From the IMG/VR virus record IMGVR_UViG_3300017598_000604, positions 1 to 40,633 of that record: a DNA stretch of 40,633 bases; one strand, 5' to 3'. Position 1 is the first letter of the stretch. Each line of letters opens with the position of its first letter. A model generated the notes under the pieces. That model saw only the letters and a program-made list of their open reading frames with translations. It was not told the origin of the DNA and searched no databases. The position numbers and the translations under genes are program-made. This document shows, one piece after another, positions 29,576 through 39,700 of the stretch. The stretch comes from a virus.

Positions 29576-31441
29576 TCATCCTCCTTCACCTCCTGGTGCG
29601 GGAAGTGCCGCAGGTTGTGTTTGTGCGCCTCCAAGCATATTAATAAGTTGTCCGAGTGCTTGTTGGTCTTGTGATGTTGCTTCGATTGAATTTAGCTCAT
29701 CTTCGACATCGATAATGAATGTGCCTGGGTCGCGCACTTGGTCGAATGTACGAAGTGTGCGATCAATTATCTCTCCTGCTGAGTCTGCGACCTTTCGAGC
29801 GATTTGTGCAACTTCAGGTGGAGTTTGCGGATTCGATGCAAGCATGATTAATTCGATTGTGCGTTGGTAATATTGACCAAGGATGTTTGTGAGCATAATC
29901 GAATTCTGCCTGTCTGCTTCTTTGTTTATCGACGCGGATGCGGCAGTCATCTCAAGATCTACATGCTCATCGAAGGTGTTGCGCTTTAGTACGTCAATTA
30001 CGCGATTTCCGTCTTCGTATCCGAGTATTTGGTAAATTGACACAATTGCTCGTTGGTCGCCTGCGAGTATCCTCTCCCCGTATCGATAACACGCTTGTTG
30101 AAGCGAAGAAGCAGCGCAACCTTTTATCGAATCGAATGCGGGTGTAAAACGTTGGTTTACTTTCTGCATAAATGACATTGCGGTGATGCCTGGGGTGCGT
30201 CCGGGGATATTTTGAGGTTGGGATATCTCGTTGATTCCGACCCGTTGATTTGCGAGTTGCATCGTTAACATTTGATCTTGCCATATTGAATTGTAAACGT
30301 CCGCCATTTGGAGGGCTTGGATGTCCTCACGTGGGTTCGGGGTGGATATATATTTACCGGGCCAAACTTTCATCGTTTCGGGGAGTCCCTCCGAACCTAC
30401 CCATACACGAGAGTTTGCGAGGAGTATATTGAGGGTTGCGTAGTTATGCACATCAGATAACTTCTCTTCATATGGTTGCATCATCTGCAAAACGCCGAGG
30501 CCGTAGAAGAGGTGTGCCTGCTTCTGATAAACCATTGCTTCTGCCGGTCTACGGTCGTTTGGCGCATAATTAATATCGAGCGCTTTCCGACCGGAGTGAT
30601 TCCATACCACAAGAAGATCCTCATCGATTCCGTCACCGTCTATGTCGAAGTAACAATAACATAGAATAAGGTCTACGATTGTACCGCGCATGTGTTGTTG
30701 GTCCGTTTGCCTGCCAAGTATCTCGCGTGTGGTACGGACCCAATTCTTTGCGTGGAGAGGTTGGATTCCGTCGAGGTTCCAATTGTTTGCTTTCGCCATA
30801 TCGACTATCTGTTGCATGGTGTAGTGAAAGCGGAGTCCGAAAAATTGCATCGCGTCTATATCGTCCGAGGAACCTGATGGAACGATAATATCTTCGGGGG
30901 CGACGGAGTAGAAACGCGGCCCGACACTTAATACCTTCGATACTCGTGTTTTCTTTGTCTTCTCTATATAGGGTGTGTATACCAAACCAGTTCCGAGTTG
31001 TACGTCATCGAGTATTGAATCTTCAAGTGCGGGGCGCAGGCGTGCGTCATTCGAAGTAGCTATATGATTAACGAATCGTTGTAGTGCTTTCGCGTCCGCT
31101 ACTGTTTCTTTGTCGCCTCGATATTTCGGTTTTGGTCTGATGGTAACGAGAGGGGATATATTGAATATCAAATCGATAGCTTGTGCGTATATCGTATCAG
31201 ATGCGATTGCGCCTATCGTAACCTCGATATTCGGCGCGTTTGGTATCGGGATGTTCCGTGTTCCAATCTTCGGTACTGCGTTGTACATTTTTAAGCATTC
31301 ACGCCAAATTGCATCGAGGCGTTTTCGAGATGAGAGCGAATCTTCAATTTCATTATACACCCAATCATTCAAAGCACGCATTTGACCTTCATCGAATTTT
31401 AAAGTCTGCCGTGTTTTGTGTTTCTCTATGAATCGCGCCAT
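29576..31441 (-). CDS. Portal protein
   Basis: The 621-residue protein has the layout of short-tailed-phage portals: a helical N-terminus (ALNDWVYNEIEDS), a wing with strands (LVTIRPKPKYRGD, VYTPYIEK), PEDIIVP, a helical stem near HNYATLNILLANSR, a NIPGRTPGITA loop, and a Pro/Gly-rich C-terminal tail. Length and location before scaffold and capsid genes fit. It should form the dodecameric DNA entry channel. There is a plain start close behind the preceding holin-like gene. Confidence 0.8.
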   Translation of the reverse strand: MARFIEKHKTRQTLKFDEGQMRALNDWVYNEIEDSLSSRKRLDAIWRECLKMYNAVPKIGTRNIPIPNAPNIEVTIGAIASDTIYAQAIDLIFNISPLVTIRPKPKYRGDKETVADAKALQRFVNHIATSNDARLRPALEDSILDDVQLGTGLVYTPYIEKTKKTRVSKVLSVGPRFYSVAPEDIIVPSGSSDDIDAMQFFGLRFHYTMQQIVDMAKANNWNLDGIQPLHAKNWVRTTREILGRQTDQQHMRGTIVDLILCYCYFDIDGDGIDEDLLVVWNHSGRKALDINYAPNDRRPAEAMVYQKQAHLFYGLGVLQMMQPYEEKLSDVHNYATLNILLANSRVWVGSEGLPETMKVWPGKYISTPNPREDIQALQMADVYNSIWQDQMLTMQLANQRVGINEISQPQNIPGRTPGITAMSFMQKVNQRFTPAFDSIKGCAASSLQQACYRYGERILAGDQRAIVSIYQILGYEDGNRVIDVLKRNTFDEHVDLEMTAASASINKEADRQNSIMLTNILGQYYQRTIELIMLASNPQTPPEVAQIARKVADSAGEIIDRTLRTFDQVRDPGTFIIDVEDELNSIEATSQDQQALGQLINMLGGAQTQPAALPAPGGEGG

Positions 31442-31443
31442 CT

Positions 31444-31653
31444 TTAGCCCCCTAAACCTTTAGCTATAAGGTTGAGTAATAACAAAACACAAGACAACGC
31501 AAGACTGCCGATCATTATATTTAAACGTGTAAAAATACCATCAACTCGCTTCCTTTGTTCTTTCATGTCATCCCTCGTGATTACCCTGAAATCCTCAAGC
31601 GTTTTGATGCGCTCCTCGTGTCCTTCATGCATCTTGCAAAAGGAATCATTCAT
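31444..31653 (-). CDS. Holin-like membrane protein (XhlA-type topology)
   Basis: The 69-residue protein has an N-terminal amphipathic/coiled-coil helix (GHEERIKTLEDFRVI...MKEQRKRVDG) and one C-terminal transmembrane segment (IMIGSLALSCVLLLLNLIA). This order is like XhlA-type haemolysin/holin accessory proteins. It would allow the M15-like peptidase at 2874-3206 to reach the wall. An internal positive charge is absent from the membrane helix. The location immediately before the portal gene is unusual for lysis genes. Confidence 0.55.
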   Translation of the reverse strand: MNDSFCKMHEGHEERIKTLEDFRVITRDDMKEQRKRVDGIFTRLNIMIGSLALSCVLLLLNLIAKGLGG

Positions 31654-31664
31654 AATGTCTTCGA

Positions 31665-32036
31665 TTAAGCAAGCTCAAACTCAACACGAGCATTCGCCGC
31701 CGTTGCAAGCGTGCAATCACTGATGTCGATAAAGGGGTACATACGCCGACCTCGATCACCGAAATATCGAATACGTTGATCTGTATCACCGGCACATTTT
31801 ACGTGGAATAACTCCGGTGCGGTTGTGGTATTTGCGACTGCGAGTACGGTTGTTGTATCATCCGGTTGACCTTCCTTGATAATCATAACGTCATTAACAC
31901 CGGATGGATGAAATGTGATTGATTTTACCATAATTCCACTCTCTACGAAACCTGCGAGATCACCGGGAGTTGACCAATCTGCGTCAAGCCCTTTCACTTG
32001 CAAGAATTGATTCTGTATCTTTGTCGTGTTTCCCAT
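31665..32036 (-). CDS. Small beta-rich virion protein
   Basis: The 123-residue product is mainly beta, with VKSITFHPSGVNDVMIIKEG, LFHVKCAGDTDQRIRYFG and ARVEFEL. It could form a small jelly-roll or fibre-associated piece. It follows the large modular fibre gene with a 27-base gap. No family is recognised; co-location suggests a virion component. Confidence 0.55.
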   Translation of the reverse strand: MGNTTKIQNQFLQVKGLDADWSTPGDLAGFVESGIMVKSITFHPSGVNDVMIIKEGQPDDTTTVLAVANTTTAPELFHVKCAGDTDQRIRYFGDRGRRMYPFIDISDCTLATAANARVEFELA

Positions 32037-32063
32037 TATTTACCTCTTTTAATTGTAAATAGT

Positions 32064-34403
32064 TTAACTTACATTCATACCAAGACGAAAGCGGCTAAAG
32101 CCACCTCCTTCGGTTGCCCACGGTTCTCCTTCGATTTCTGCCCGTGTCAATGCTTCATCATAGAAAATAAGTCTGCCAATGTGCATGGGGAACTCGCTTC
32201 CGTATGCGAGTTGGATGACACTAGACGGGTTGAATGAACCATCGTATGTTGCTGGAGTTGCATCCCAAGTCGTCACTCCACCGTGTTTTTCCCCTACCTC
32301 GAAATCGAAGTCTCCGTTGTCGGCGAATGCTCGTAGAAAGAAAAGGTAGGTTGTATCCCTTACAAAATCAGCATCAACGGTTGAACTACTGCTACCATCC
32401 CAACCATAAAGCAGACCGGCATTGTTAGTTATAAACAGGGGCTTGTCTGAGTCAGATATTACAACACTATTTGAACCTGATAGGTCGGTATAACTATGCT
32501 TCGGTGTCCACTCAACAATCATAGTGAACTCCGAATCAGCAATATTTCCTATCGAGTTTCTGAGTGCAGCGCTCATCGTCCAAGAATACCCTGTGGTGGC
32601 TGAACCCGCCTCAGTCGTCCGAATCGTCGGGCAGCCGGATGTGGGGATGTATGAGGTGGGGTATGATGGGGATTCTTCAAGCTGTGCGCCGTAAAGATAA
32701 ACACCCGATGCATTGTCACCTGCATAACTTATACCAGTATCTGAATCTCCCAAATAAAGGATCACTTGCGGAACACCTGCCGCCGAACCTATATCCTCGG
32801 TCACCCAAATTCTATACCAATCGTTATCTTCAAGATCAGTTTCAATACCTCTGTCATCTGAACCGGAATTTGTGCCTAATTCACCACTTGATATATTAAA
32901 CCAGCTACCCCCTAACGTTCCTGCTTTTGTTTTTATATATAGAGCGATCCAACTCCTACCATTAGTTGATGGTTTCTTCACGTAAATCGAAGCCGTATGA
33001 TCCGCATCGTCTGTGAGTTCACTCGTGATTGTGTATACTATATAATGTGTTGACGTATCGCTGTTTTCCTTTAAATGCCCTGTGGTATAAGCCTCCCCAT
33101 CAGGACCGGTGAAGCTCGTGCTCTCAATCGTAGCATCCGAAACAGTCCATTCCGTAAAATCCTCCGAATAATCCAATAGATTAACTGCTTCACCCTCAGC
33201 AAGCGCAGAACCGTCCTCGATTCGGGGGATTGCGGATATATCACGAGTAGCATGTCCTTCTGCCTCATCGTCTACGTTGGCAAGTGTCGAGGGATAGAGA
33301 AGGGCTACATCGGGGATTTGCTTCAATGAAAAGTTGTCAAAATCAGCACTGGATGCAGCGTGATCCGATGTTATTCTTAGACCACCCGTTGAAGCATCGG
33401 TGTACTTGAAGATAATTTGCTTGTCAGTTCCATTCGCTGATACTACACCAATTTCAAAACCATCATCAAAGTCGGATATCGTCCAAGTATTAGCAATATT
33501 AGCAACGTCAAACTCAAGCACATACCAATTATTCTGAGCCATTACTGCTTCTGCGGCTGCGAGTGTGCAGAATTGACCTATTGCACTGGCGGTTATTGTA
33601 AGGTCACCGGTTTCATCGTAGGCATTGATGTCGGTATTTGTCCAATCGGATGCGCCAGAGAAATCTCGGTCAACTTGATCTGCAATAAGCTCATCCCCGA
33701 TCGTATTGCCGGAGGGGAGTTCCTCAAGCTGAAGACCATAGACGATTAAATTCCAGGTATCTGCGCTTGCCGCTATGGATGAGTCTCCGTCAGCCTCGGC
33801 AAACGCAACATAAATAAAGCCTACCTGTCCGTCGGTAGTCAAAACATCGTAAGCAAAGGACACCCGATACCAATTATCTCCTTCGCTTGTTATCACCGGA
33901 TTGACAGCGGAACCCGTTTCCGTCCCGTTTCCAACATCACCAGCCCCCTCAAGTTGAAACCACGCACCGCTTTGCGTCTGTCCAGCATCTTGCGCCCCAG
34001 CACATAGATATATCCAATTATCGGGGTCGTAAGCGGTTCCAATCTTCACATAGGCAGACGCTACGGCATAACTGTCAGAGGTCAATGCGTATTTGGCAGC
34101 CGCTTCTGCAAAATGAGTCTTTCCAGCCCCTCCGGACCCAGTAAATTTAACAGCAGTCGTACCACCATCCGGATCTGCTACCAACGCAGTGAAGGTGACA
34201 TTAGTAGTATAGTCCCACTCCGTACCACCGTTCTCGTCTTCGCTAAAATTTATGGCATTTTCTCGATTCCCGAAGCTCCGCTTAAGCAAGTCTGAATCAT
34301 GATAAGTCGCATCACTTACACGCTTAAGCGCACCGGCTGTGAGGTTCCCCATTGAATCTGTGAGCGTATCGTCATTAAACGTAACATCTACAATTTTCGC
34401 CAT
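32064..34403 (-). CDS. Modular fibre / carbohydrate-binding virion protein
   Basis: The 779-residue protein is made of beta-sandwich modules. Residues 45-230 start NAINFSEDENGG and end IVYGLQLEELPSG. Residues 235-360 are a smaller CBM-like module. Residues 405-590 start NLLDYSEDFTEWT and end GVYLYGAQLEESPSYPTSYI, a clear second copy of the first module type. A final LamG-like region occupies 600-779. Such repeated modules are typical of phage fibres or head-surface proteins that bind glycans. It is separated from the other fibre by the entire capsid cluster. The first two modules are only remotely alike in sequence. No catalytic residues are apparent. Confidence 0.65.
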   Translation of the reverse strand: MAKIVDVTFNDDTLTDSMGNLTAGALKRVSDATYHDSDLLKRSFGNRENAINFSEDENGGTEWDYTTNVTFTALVADPDGGTTAVKFTGSGGAGKTHFAEAAAKYALTSDSYAVASAYVKIGTAYDPDNWIYLCAGAQDAGQTQSGAWFQLEGAGDVGNGTETGSAVNPVITSEGDNWYRVSFAYDVLTTDGQVGFIYVAFAEADGDSSIAASADTWNLIVYGLQLEELPSGNTIGDELIADQVDRDFSGASDWTNTDINAYDETGDLTITASAIGQFCTLAAAEAVMAQNNWYVLEFDVANIANTWTISDFDDGFEIGVVSANGTDKQIIFKYTDASTGGLRITSDHAASSADFDNFSLKQIPDVALLYPSTLANVDDEAEGHATRDISAIPRIEDGSALAEGEAVNLLDYSEDFTEWTVSDATIESTSFTGPDGEAYTTGHLKENSDTSTHYIVYTITSELTDDADHTASIYVKKPSTNGRSWIALYIKTKAGTLGGSWFNISSGELGTNSGSDDRGIETDLEDNDWYRIWVTEDIGSAAGVPQVILYLGDSDTGISYAGDNASGVYLYGAQLEESPSYPTSYIPTSGCPTIRTTEAGSATTGYSWTMSAALRNSIGNIADSEFTMIVEWTPKHSYTDLSGSNSVVISDSDKPLFITNNAGLLYGWDGSSSSTVDADFVRDTTYLFFLRAFADNGDFDFEVGEKHGGVTTWDATPATYDGSFNPSSVIQLAYGSEFPMHIGRLIFYDEALTRAEIEGEPWATEGGGFSRFRLGMNVS

Positions 34404-34405
34404 AA

Positions 34406-35056
34406 TTAATACCCGTAAACCCGCAATGGTAATACTTTATTCTTATTGGCGATAAGCACCGACTCCTCAATTGAATAGCCGAGCGTTTCCGCTTCTCCGA
34501 TTGTCACCATCGTAGTTCCACCGTCGCCCAAGCCGGGGCCAACAGGAACGGTTTCATCCCCTGTAGTCTCTGTTTCCACCGGATACCGAATCACCTTGCG
34601 AAGGATTGCGTTCTGTGGCTGCGTACCTCTATCATTCCAGAGGTTGCGGAATGCATCCCATGCCGTAGGTCCGAACCAATATAGAAAACCGGATTGCGTA
34701 TCGAGCCAGTTTTTAATCGGCACCATTGAGGAGTCGTAATCGAGATGAACAAGAAAGACGAATTTGGTTTCCTCCTGCGCCAGCTTCCACCAACTTTGAA
34801 ATATCTCAAAGCCAGAGGTTTCACGGTAAAGAATCGGCAATACGCCATACTTTGCAATCTTCCGCTTGAGTGATCCAGGAATAATATTCTCCTTTATCCA
34901 TGCCCACTGTTCAGCCGCACTCATGACGGCCCACTCCGGCGAGTCAAGCACAGCCTGCGAAACATACCGGTCCCTGATCGACTGTTTTTGTGCCAAGGTG
35001 AGACTATCCAAATCAGCAGACCCATCCGCATAAATCACTGCATACCAATAAGCCAT
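34406..35056 (-). CDS. Probable virion protein
   Basis: The 216-residue product begins MAYWYAVIYADGS, contains a helical part (AEQWAWIKENIIPGSLKR) and has a Gly/Pro linker (PVGPGLGDGGTT) near residue 175 followed by a short C-terminal domain. I recognise no family. It is the first gene after a Rho-independent terminator and three bases before the modular fibre gene, so the two may act together. The SD AGGAG is good; expression must come from read-through or an unseen promoter. Confidence 0.55.
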   Translation of the reverse strand: MAYWYAVIYADGSADLDSLTLAQKQSIRDRYVSQAVLDSPEWAVMSAAEQWAWIKENIIPGSLKRKIAKYGVLPILYRETSGFEIFQSWWKLAQEETKFVFLVHLDYDSSMVPIKNWLDTQSGFLYWFGPTAWDAFRNLWNDRGTQPQNAILRKVIRYPVETETTGDETVPVGPGLGDGGTTMVTIGEAETLGYSIEESVLIANKNKVLPLRVYGY

Positions 35057-35093
35057 CCTTCATACTCCTGTTTTCACATCCGGCTGGATAACA

Positions 35094-35132
35094 ATAAAAA
35101 AGCGACCCACGCAAATGCATACGCAGGTCGCT
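35094..35132 (-). terminator. Rho-independent terminator after the 56-residue gene
   Basis: On the leftward strand AGCGACC (35126-35132) pairs with GGTCGCT (35101-35107) to form a seven-base-pair stem, followed by a run of T (complement of 35095-35101). It lies six bases after the stop of the 56-residue gene, so that gene could be a mono-cistronic unit with some read-through into the late operon. Confidence 0.75.
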
Positions 35133-35137
35133 CTCAA

Positions 35138-35308
35138 CTAACCCCTACCCTTTGTAGGCCGAAAGATACCGCCGCTTTTCGTAGGATTCACGATCCCGCG
35201 CCGACCCTTTGCCGGTCCTGGTTTCTTCGGTGTACCTGCACCGGATCGACCTTGTTTGTGATTGTTCTTCTCCGTGTATGATACTTTCCCTGCTGACTGT
35301 CCAGACAT
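35138..35308 (-). CDS. 56-residue Gly/Lys/Arg-rich basic protein
   Basis: A frame behind AAAAAGGAGAAGAAGA encodes 56 residues rich in Gly, Lys, Arg and Pro (GAGTPKKPGPAKGRRGIVNP and a GGIFRPTKGRG tail), so it is very basic and probably disordered. It has its own promoter-like sequence 50 bases upstream and a terminator directly downstream. A nucleic-acid binding or condensing role is plausible; similar tiny basic proteins occur beside packaging genes. It was noticed by reading small frames and has no named family. Confidence 0.7.
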   Translation of the reverse strand: MSGQSAGKVSYTEKNNHKQGRSGAGTPKKPGPAKGRRGIVNPTKSGGIFRPTKGRG

Positions 35309-35360
35309 TCTTCTTCTCCTTTTTCGTTGCGTTGTTGGTTAATCGTTAATGAATAAATTG

Positions 35361-35389
35361 CACATACCATAATGGGTTGATATTGTCAA
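35361..35389 (-). promoter_or_regulatory. Sigma70-like promoter
   Basis: On the leftward strand TTGACA (35384-35389) is separated by 17 bases from TATGTG (35361-35366), which is preceded by TGG in an extended -10 arrangement. The -35 box is perfect, the -10 box weak. It lies in the roughly 100-base spacer after the terminase nuclease gene and upstream of the 56-residue gene. This is the best promoter candidate I found; it indicates a bacterial host polymerase. Confidence 0.6.
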
Positions 35390-35408
35390 GAGTTCCGGCT
35401 TTATCGAA

Positions 35409-36068
35409 CTAATGCAAATATTCCCCCGTGTCCGTACCGGATTTATATTTCTCTAACTCTTGGCTAATTCGGTGCGCGGGCATCCCTGATGAGCGTAAAT
35501 AGGATGCATATTCCTCCCTCTCGATATCCTCTGATTGCTTTACAACTCTCCTCGGTGCGACTTTATTCACGCACGCTTCCATTGAATCGATAATATCTTT
35601 AGTTTGCGCAGTGGGGAAGCCGGTAATCTCAGCCCTTGCATCGATCTCCTTCTCTTGAAGGAAGAAGCGTCCTTCGTCAAGTATCGGCTCAACTCCTGTG
35701 CGAATCCGATAATTCTTATCCACGTTATTCGGTTGATACACCCCGAACATCTTAATACCGCCGCCGATGTCACGTTGCTTTGCTTCTTCACGGATAATTG
35801 AGCCGAATAAAACCTGCATACCATTTGCTTCAAGTCCGAACCTGCGCGGCTTGAACTTCTCCTGTGTGTCGAGTATCTTTTCCTTGAATTGGGTTGCGGT
35901 GAGTCGGCCTGCCCAAATGTGAATCCAGAACCAACGCATCAACCAATCTCTCGCACCTACTACAATACATTGACGTGCGCGCCGCTTACTTCTCCGCTTC
36001 GCGTCCTTCCCCGCTGCGAGGTCTGCGTATGCGTAGATCTCCAGACTATCAAGGGGTAATTGTTGCAT
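35409..36068 (-). CDS. Large terminase nuclease domain as a separate gene
   Basis: The 219-residue product matches the RNase H-like nuclease half of TerL: YAYADLAAGKDA (Asp16), KPRRFGLEANG (Glu80), and QTKDIIDSMEA (Asp158/Asp161) supply the metal-binding acidic residues. A long beta-alpha region with WFWIHIWAGRLTATQ fits too. The ATPase half lies upstream as another gene, with two unrelated small genes between. So this phage encodes its headful or cutting nuclease on its own. The start has AAGG close to the ATG. Either a split polypeptide pair or an ancestral fission explains it. Confidence 0.75.
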   Translation of the reverse strand: MQQLPLDSLEIYAYADLAAGKDAKRRSKRRARQCIVVGARDWLMRWFWIHIWAGRLTATQFKEKILDTQEKFKPRRFGLEANGMQVLFGSIIREEAKQRDIGGGIKMFGVYQPNNVDKNYRIRTGVEPILDEGRFFLQEKEIDARAEITGFPTAQTKDIIDSMEACVNKVAPRRVVKQSEDIEREEYASYLRSSGMPAHRISQELEKYKSGTDTGEYLH

Positions 36069-36074
36069 CCTTCG

Positions 36075-36440
36075 CTAACCTACCTTCCCTTCGTCAATCT
36101 TATGCTCTCCGCACCAATCCGTCTTATACATAACCGGCCAACCTTTCATCGTCGGCGCGCACCTCCTGCATCTACCAATCGAGCCGGTCTTAACCACGAA
36201 ATAAATACACGTCTCACATATCATCCCTTTTGCTCTCCCGGCCCAATTATCTTCTTTGTTTGCGTTGTCTTCAACTTTGTCAAGGGGATCAACACCAGAC
36301 TCAAATACAATATTACAAGCACTCTCAGCAGGGTGTTGCCCCGATCCATGAATATTATACCCTAAATTCGTAAGCCAATCACACAATCTATTCCTATTCT
36401 TCGGATGAATCGCCGGTTTTATGGTCAGTGTATGCTTCAT
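36075..36440 (-). CDS. Two-part cysteine-rich small protein inside the split terminase
   Basis: The 121-residue product has a charged N-terminal half containing LCDWLTNLGYNIHGSG and, after about residue 70, a CETCIYF...GRCRRCAP...DWCGEH sequence that matches a common small phage zinc-ribbon type usually encoded alone. It may thus be a fusion. It overlaps the gene before it and ends six bases before the nuclease start. A bridging role in packaging is only inferred from location. Confidence 0.6.
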   Translation of the reverse strand: MKHTLTIKPAIHPKNRNRLCDWLTNLGYNIHGSGQHPAESACNIVFESGVDPLDKVEDNANKEDNWAGRAKGMICETCIYFVVKTGSIGRCRRCAPTMKGWPVMYKTDWCGEHKIDEGKVG

Positions 36441-36708
36441 TGTTATCCTCCTCTCCTAACCTTTTTTCATAATCAATATACTCAACATCACCTTTGTCAG
36501 ATAGATCATAAAGGGCTTGAAACATCAGCCCCTTTAATAAATCATCATCTCCGTTGTGGAAAGTTCTAACCCTATCATCTTTAGTCTTCCATACAAGTGC
36601 AATCGCAATAAGCGAATCAGTCCTGAGTAATTCCAAAATATCCATGACATTTTTTCGCACACCTGTATCGTCAATTATCCCAATACTCTCTACATTATCA
36701 TTGCTCAT
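36394..36708 (-). CDS. Hypothetical small protein inside the split terminase
   Basis: I use the ATG after GGGGAGTTTGATT, giving 104 residues; an upstream TTG adds only two. The product has an N-terminal helix, a beta strand pair (LIAIALVWKTKD, RVRTFHNGDD) and an acidic C-terminal tail. It begins within six bases of the ATPase stop, so the three genes are translated as one unit. No family is recognised. Confidence 0.55.
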   Translation of the reverse strand: MSNDNVESIGIIDDTGVRKNVMDILELLRTDSLIAIALVWKTKDDRVRTFHNGDDDLLKGLMFQALYDLSDKGDVEYIDYEKRLGEEDNNEAYTDHKTGDSSEE

Positions 36709-36710
36709 AA

Positions 36711-39700
36711 TCAAACTCCCCTAATCCTAACCCCTCTACCACTTGCTTCCGCAATCCTGTTCATGATTGTCTCAGTTAGCCGCTCTCCCCGCTCCACCTT
36801 CGGCAACGGCTTCTCACCCGCATCTTTAATCTTACCCTTATTATACCTCTTAAGTAAAATCATATCCCTCTCATCTTCCTCGAATAGAATCTGACCACCG
36901 ACAATGGTAAAATCCCGTATCAAAGAAGCGTCAAAATCCGTCAACTCAGGATCGGACGCATTGTTTAGATAGAGTAAGTAAAAATTCGCCTTATGTTCCC
37001 GCTGCAATTGCTCAATATCAGCGAGTGAATACTTCTCTTTCCATAGTATCTCCCCGTCTCGAATTATCCTGTGAAAACGCTCATCATTAACCTCTACACT
37101 TGAGTCATGGTCAATTATCTCCGAATAGAGATCATAAACACTCCAACGCGTATTATGAACAGCAAGACCATTTGCAAAAAATGAGTGTTCATCTTCAACC
37201 GTCAAATCCCACACTTCTTCAACAATACCAGTACGAACAACATCGACTACACGCTCAAATCTCAAATCCTCATCTAATTTAGTGTCTCTCCAAACGTTCA
37301 AACCACCGTATAAATTTTTATTAACGCTTTGTGTGCGTTCAATTGTACTAAAATTAAAACTTGCACTATGACAAATAGAACGAATAGGATACTTTGAATT
37401 CGGTGGTTGTACGACACGTTCTCTCGTCAAAAACCGACCAGTTCGAACACCACAAATACAAGCAATATGTCGAAGATCTTCCAATAATTCTTTGTTGGAA
37501 ATCTCAACTCTCCAAGTTTGATGGTTTTGCCAACCACCATCCGCATCACAAAAACCACGCAAAAATTGAATCTTGCTTTCCTTTGGAAGACGATAAACCC
37601 AATCAGGTATACGTTTAGTCTTCGCGCTCCCCTCAAAACCCAAATCAACAAAAAACTTTGCCGCTGCAACACTGTCCGTTCTATAATACCCACCCTTCGT
37701 CAAAGATAATTTATTACACGGTACATATTGTTTTAAATCATTCAATACTCGCTCGTTCAACTTTTCATCAATTCCAGGTGAAAAACAAACGTAACCTTTT
37801 TTCGGTCGATTATTAACCCAACCATCACCTAACATAAAACCAAATAACCAACAAAATTCAGGTTCAAAATCTGTATCGCAATCGTAAGAATACAGCGATT
37901 TGTGCGCAACAATCAAATCACCAATCTGTAATTGATCTGCTCTTCTCCACCCCAATGAAGATTTACCGACGGAAATTAAAAACGGGTGGTTCCCTGTCGC
38001 TTTCAGGTCATGTGTATTTGTCGAAATAGCCCAAGTTTCAGCTTTACCTTGGGGTATAACCGCGCTTACTTTTTTTCTCCAAGCACCATTTCCATTATCA
38101 TCAGGAGCATAAACAAATTCTCCAGCTTTAATATCGCAAATTCGCTTTTTAGTTCCATCAGACATCGTAATCATTGAATCTTTTGTTAAACACCCGATGA
38201 TGAATTCCAGCGATTCCAATCCACTCTCAATCTCATACTTATCAAGGAGTGCGCGACTCGCCTTATGCCACTCAATCGCCTCCGTCATCACCACCTCCGA
38301 ATGCGCAGCATCAAACGTCACAAGATCATCCTTTATCATCACATTCGGCCTCGCGCCAGTAATCGCACCCCCTACACCCACCGCACGAATAGTCGGATCA
38401 GGCCACTCATTCTTCCTCGGTATAATTATCCCATCATTATTCCACTGCGCACTATCCCTCGCATTCTCCCAACATCGATCAGGCCAGAATGCGCGAAACA
38501 CACGATTCTCCGTAAACACACTCTTCACTACGCGGAGATTCTTCTGCGCCATGTTCGCAGTCTCACCCGCCATGAGTATTCGACATTCGCTCCCTTCGAG
38601 TCCTGGGAAGTATATATTAGTCTCCGCTGGTTGAATAAGAATATGCGTCGGCAACCCCCCACTTACAATTGTAGTATTGTGTGTGATAATGTCCCCGAAG
38701 GTAAGAGTATGGTTCTCCGTCTGCACCGACGTAGTTTCTCGCTCACCTAAATATTCGATTTTTACAACGGATTCCCATCCAATGTCGCTATCACACATCC
38801 CCAATAACCAACTGTCTTTTATAATCTCCGCAACTTTACGCACCTTCCTCCTTGTTGAAGCGTATTTATTATCAACACGAATACCATGCTTTAATCGAAG
38901 CGACACACCACCTTTTGGTATTCGCTCCCGCCATTGAGGAGGAAATTGATCGATAACACACCTATCGCTACGGTCCAATTTACCTTCGTATACAATTCCC
39001 GCATAATCAGTAAAATTTATTCTGAAGTATTTATAATCGTTGTAATCTTTACCGTTAATGCGTACTCCTGTTTCTCTTCTCAATTTTGGATGAAGGCCGA
39101 ATTTTATAAGGAGATGTTGCACATCGAATGCAAGTCGTTCACTTATCGTAGTATACTCTATCGCGCGCCCCGTTGTGTTTCGTACTACACTTTTCGTACC
39201 ATCGTGTCGAATCAATTCATACAAAAAAGCCCGAACAGTCTCTTCATCTCCTTGCAATACGAAGTCCGGGGCGAATTTATCTGCGGAGCGATGACCGTAG
39301 AGTCCCCAACTACCCCATAAATCTTTGGCTTTTTTAACCGCAACAAACCCCGCACGTTCAGAATACACATATTCCACCGTCTTATAACCCAACTTTGTTA
39401 CTAAGGACGCAAAAAGATCTCGCTCTTTCCCGTCTTTTGCTGTCATGCGAGATGAAACAAAATCGCCATCCGCTACCATCCAGCCACAAACAGCAGCTTC
39501 AAGAGGTGAATGTTTCTTACCAAAAACACCTTTTTTAACAACTCCGATCCAATCACCAATACTCAAACCATCGTCTATACTTACCCAATCGCTTTCCCAA
39601 CGAAGGAAAGGGTGATTGCCTGTACAAAGAAACTCGCGACCAGAAGTTGTTACGACTCGATAAACACTCTTAATCCCGTTCGGTTGTGTGATCATTGTAT

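Noticed and set aside
38197-38750. Overlapping plus-strand frames of 145 and 161 residues
   Set aside because: Both are antisense to the terminase ATPase, lack ribosome sites, and show no recognisable motif.
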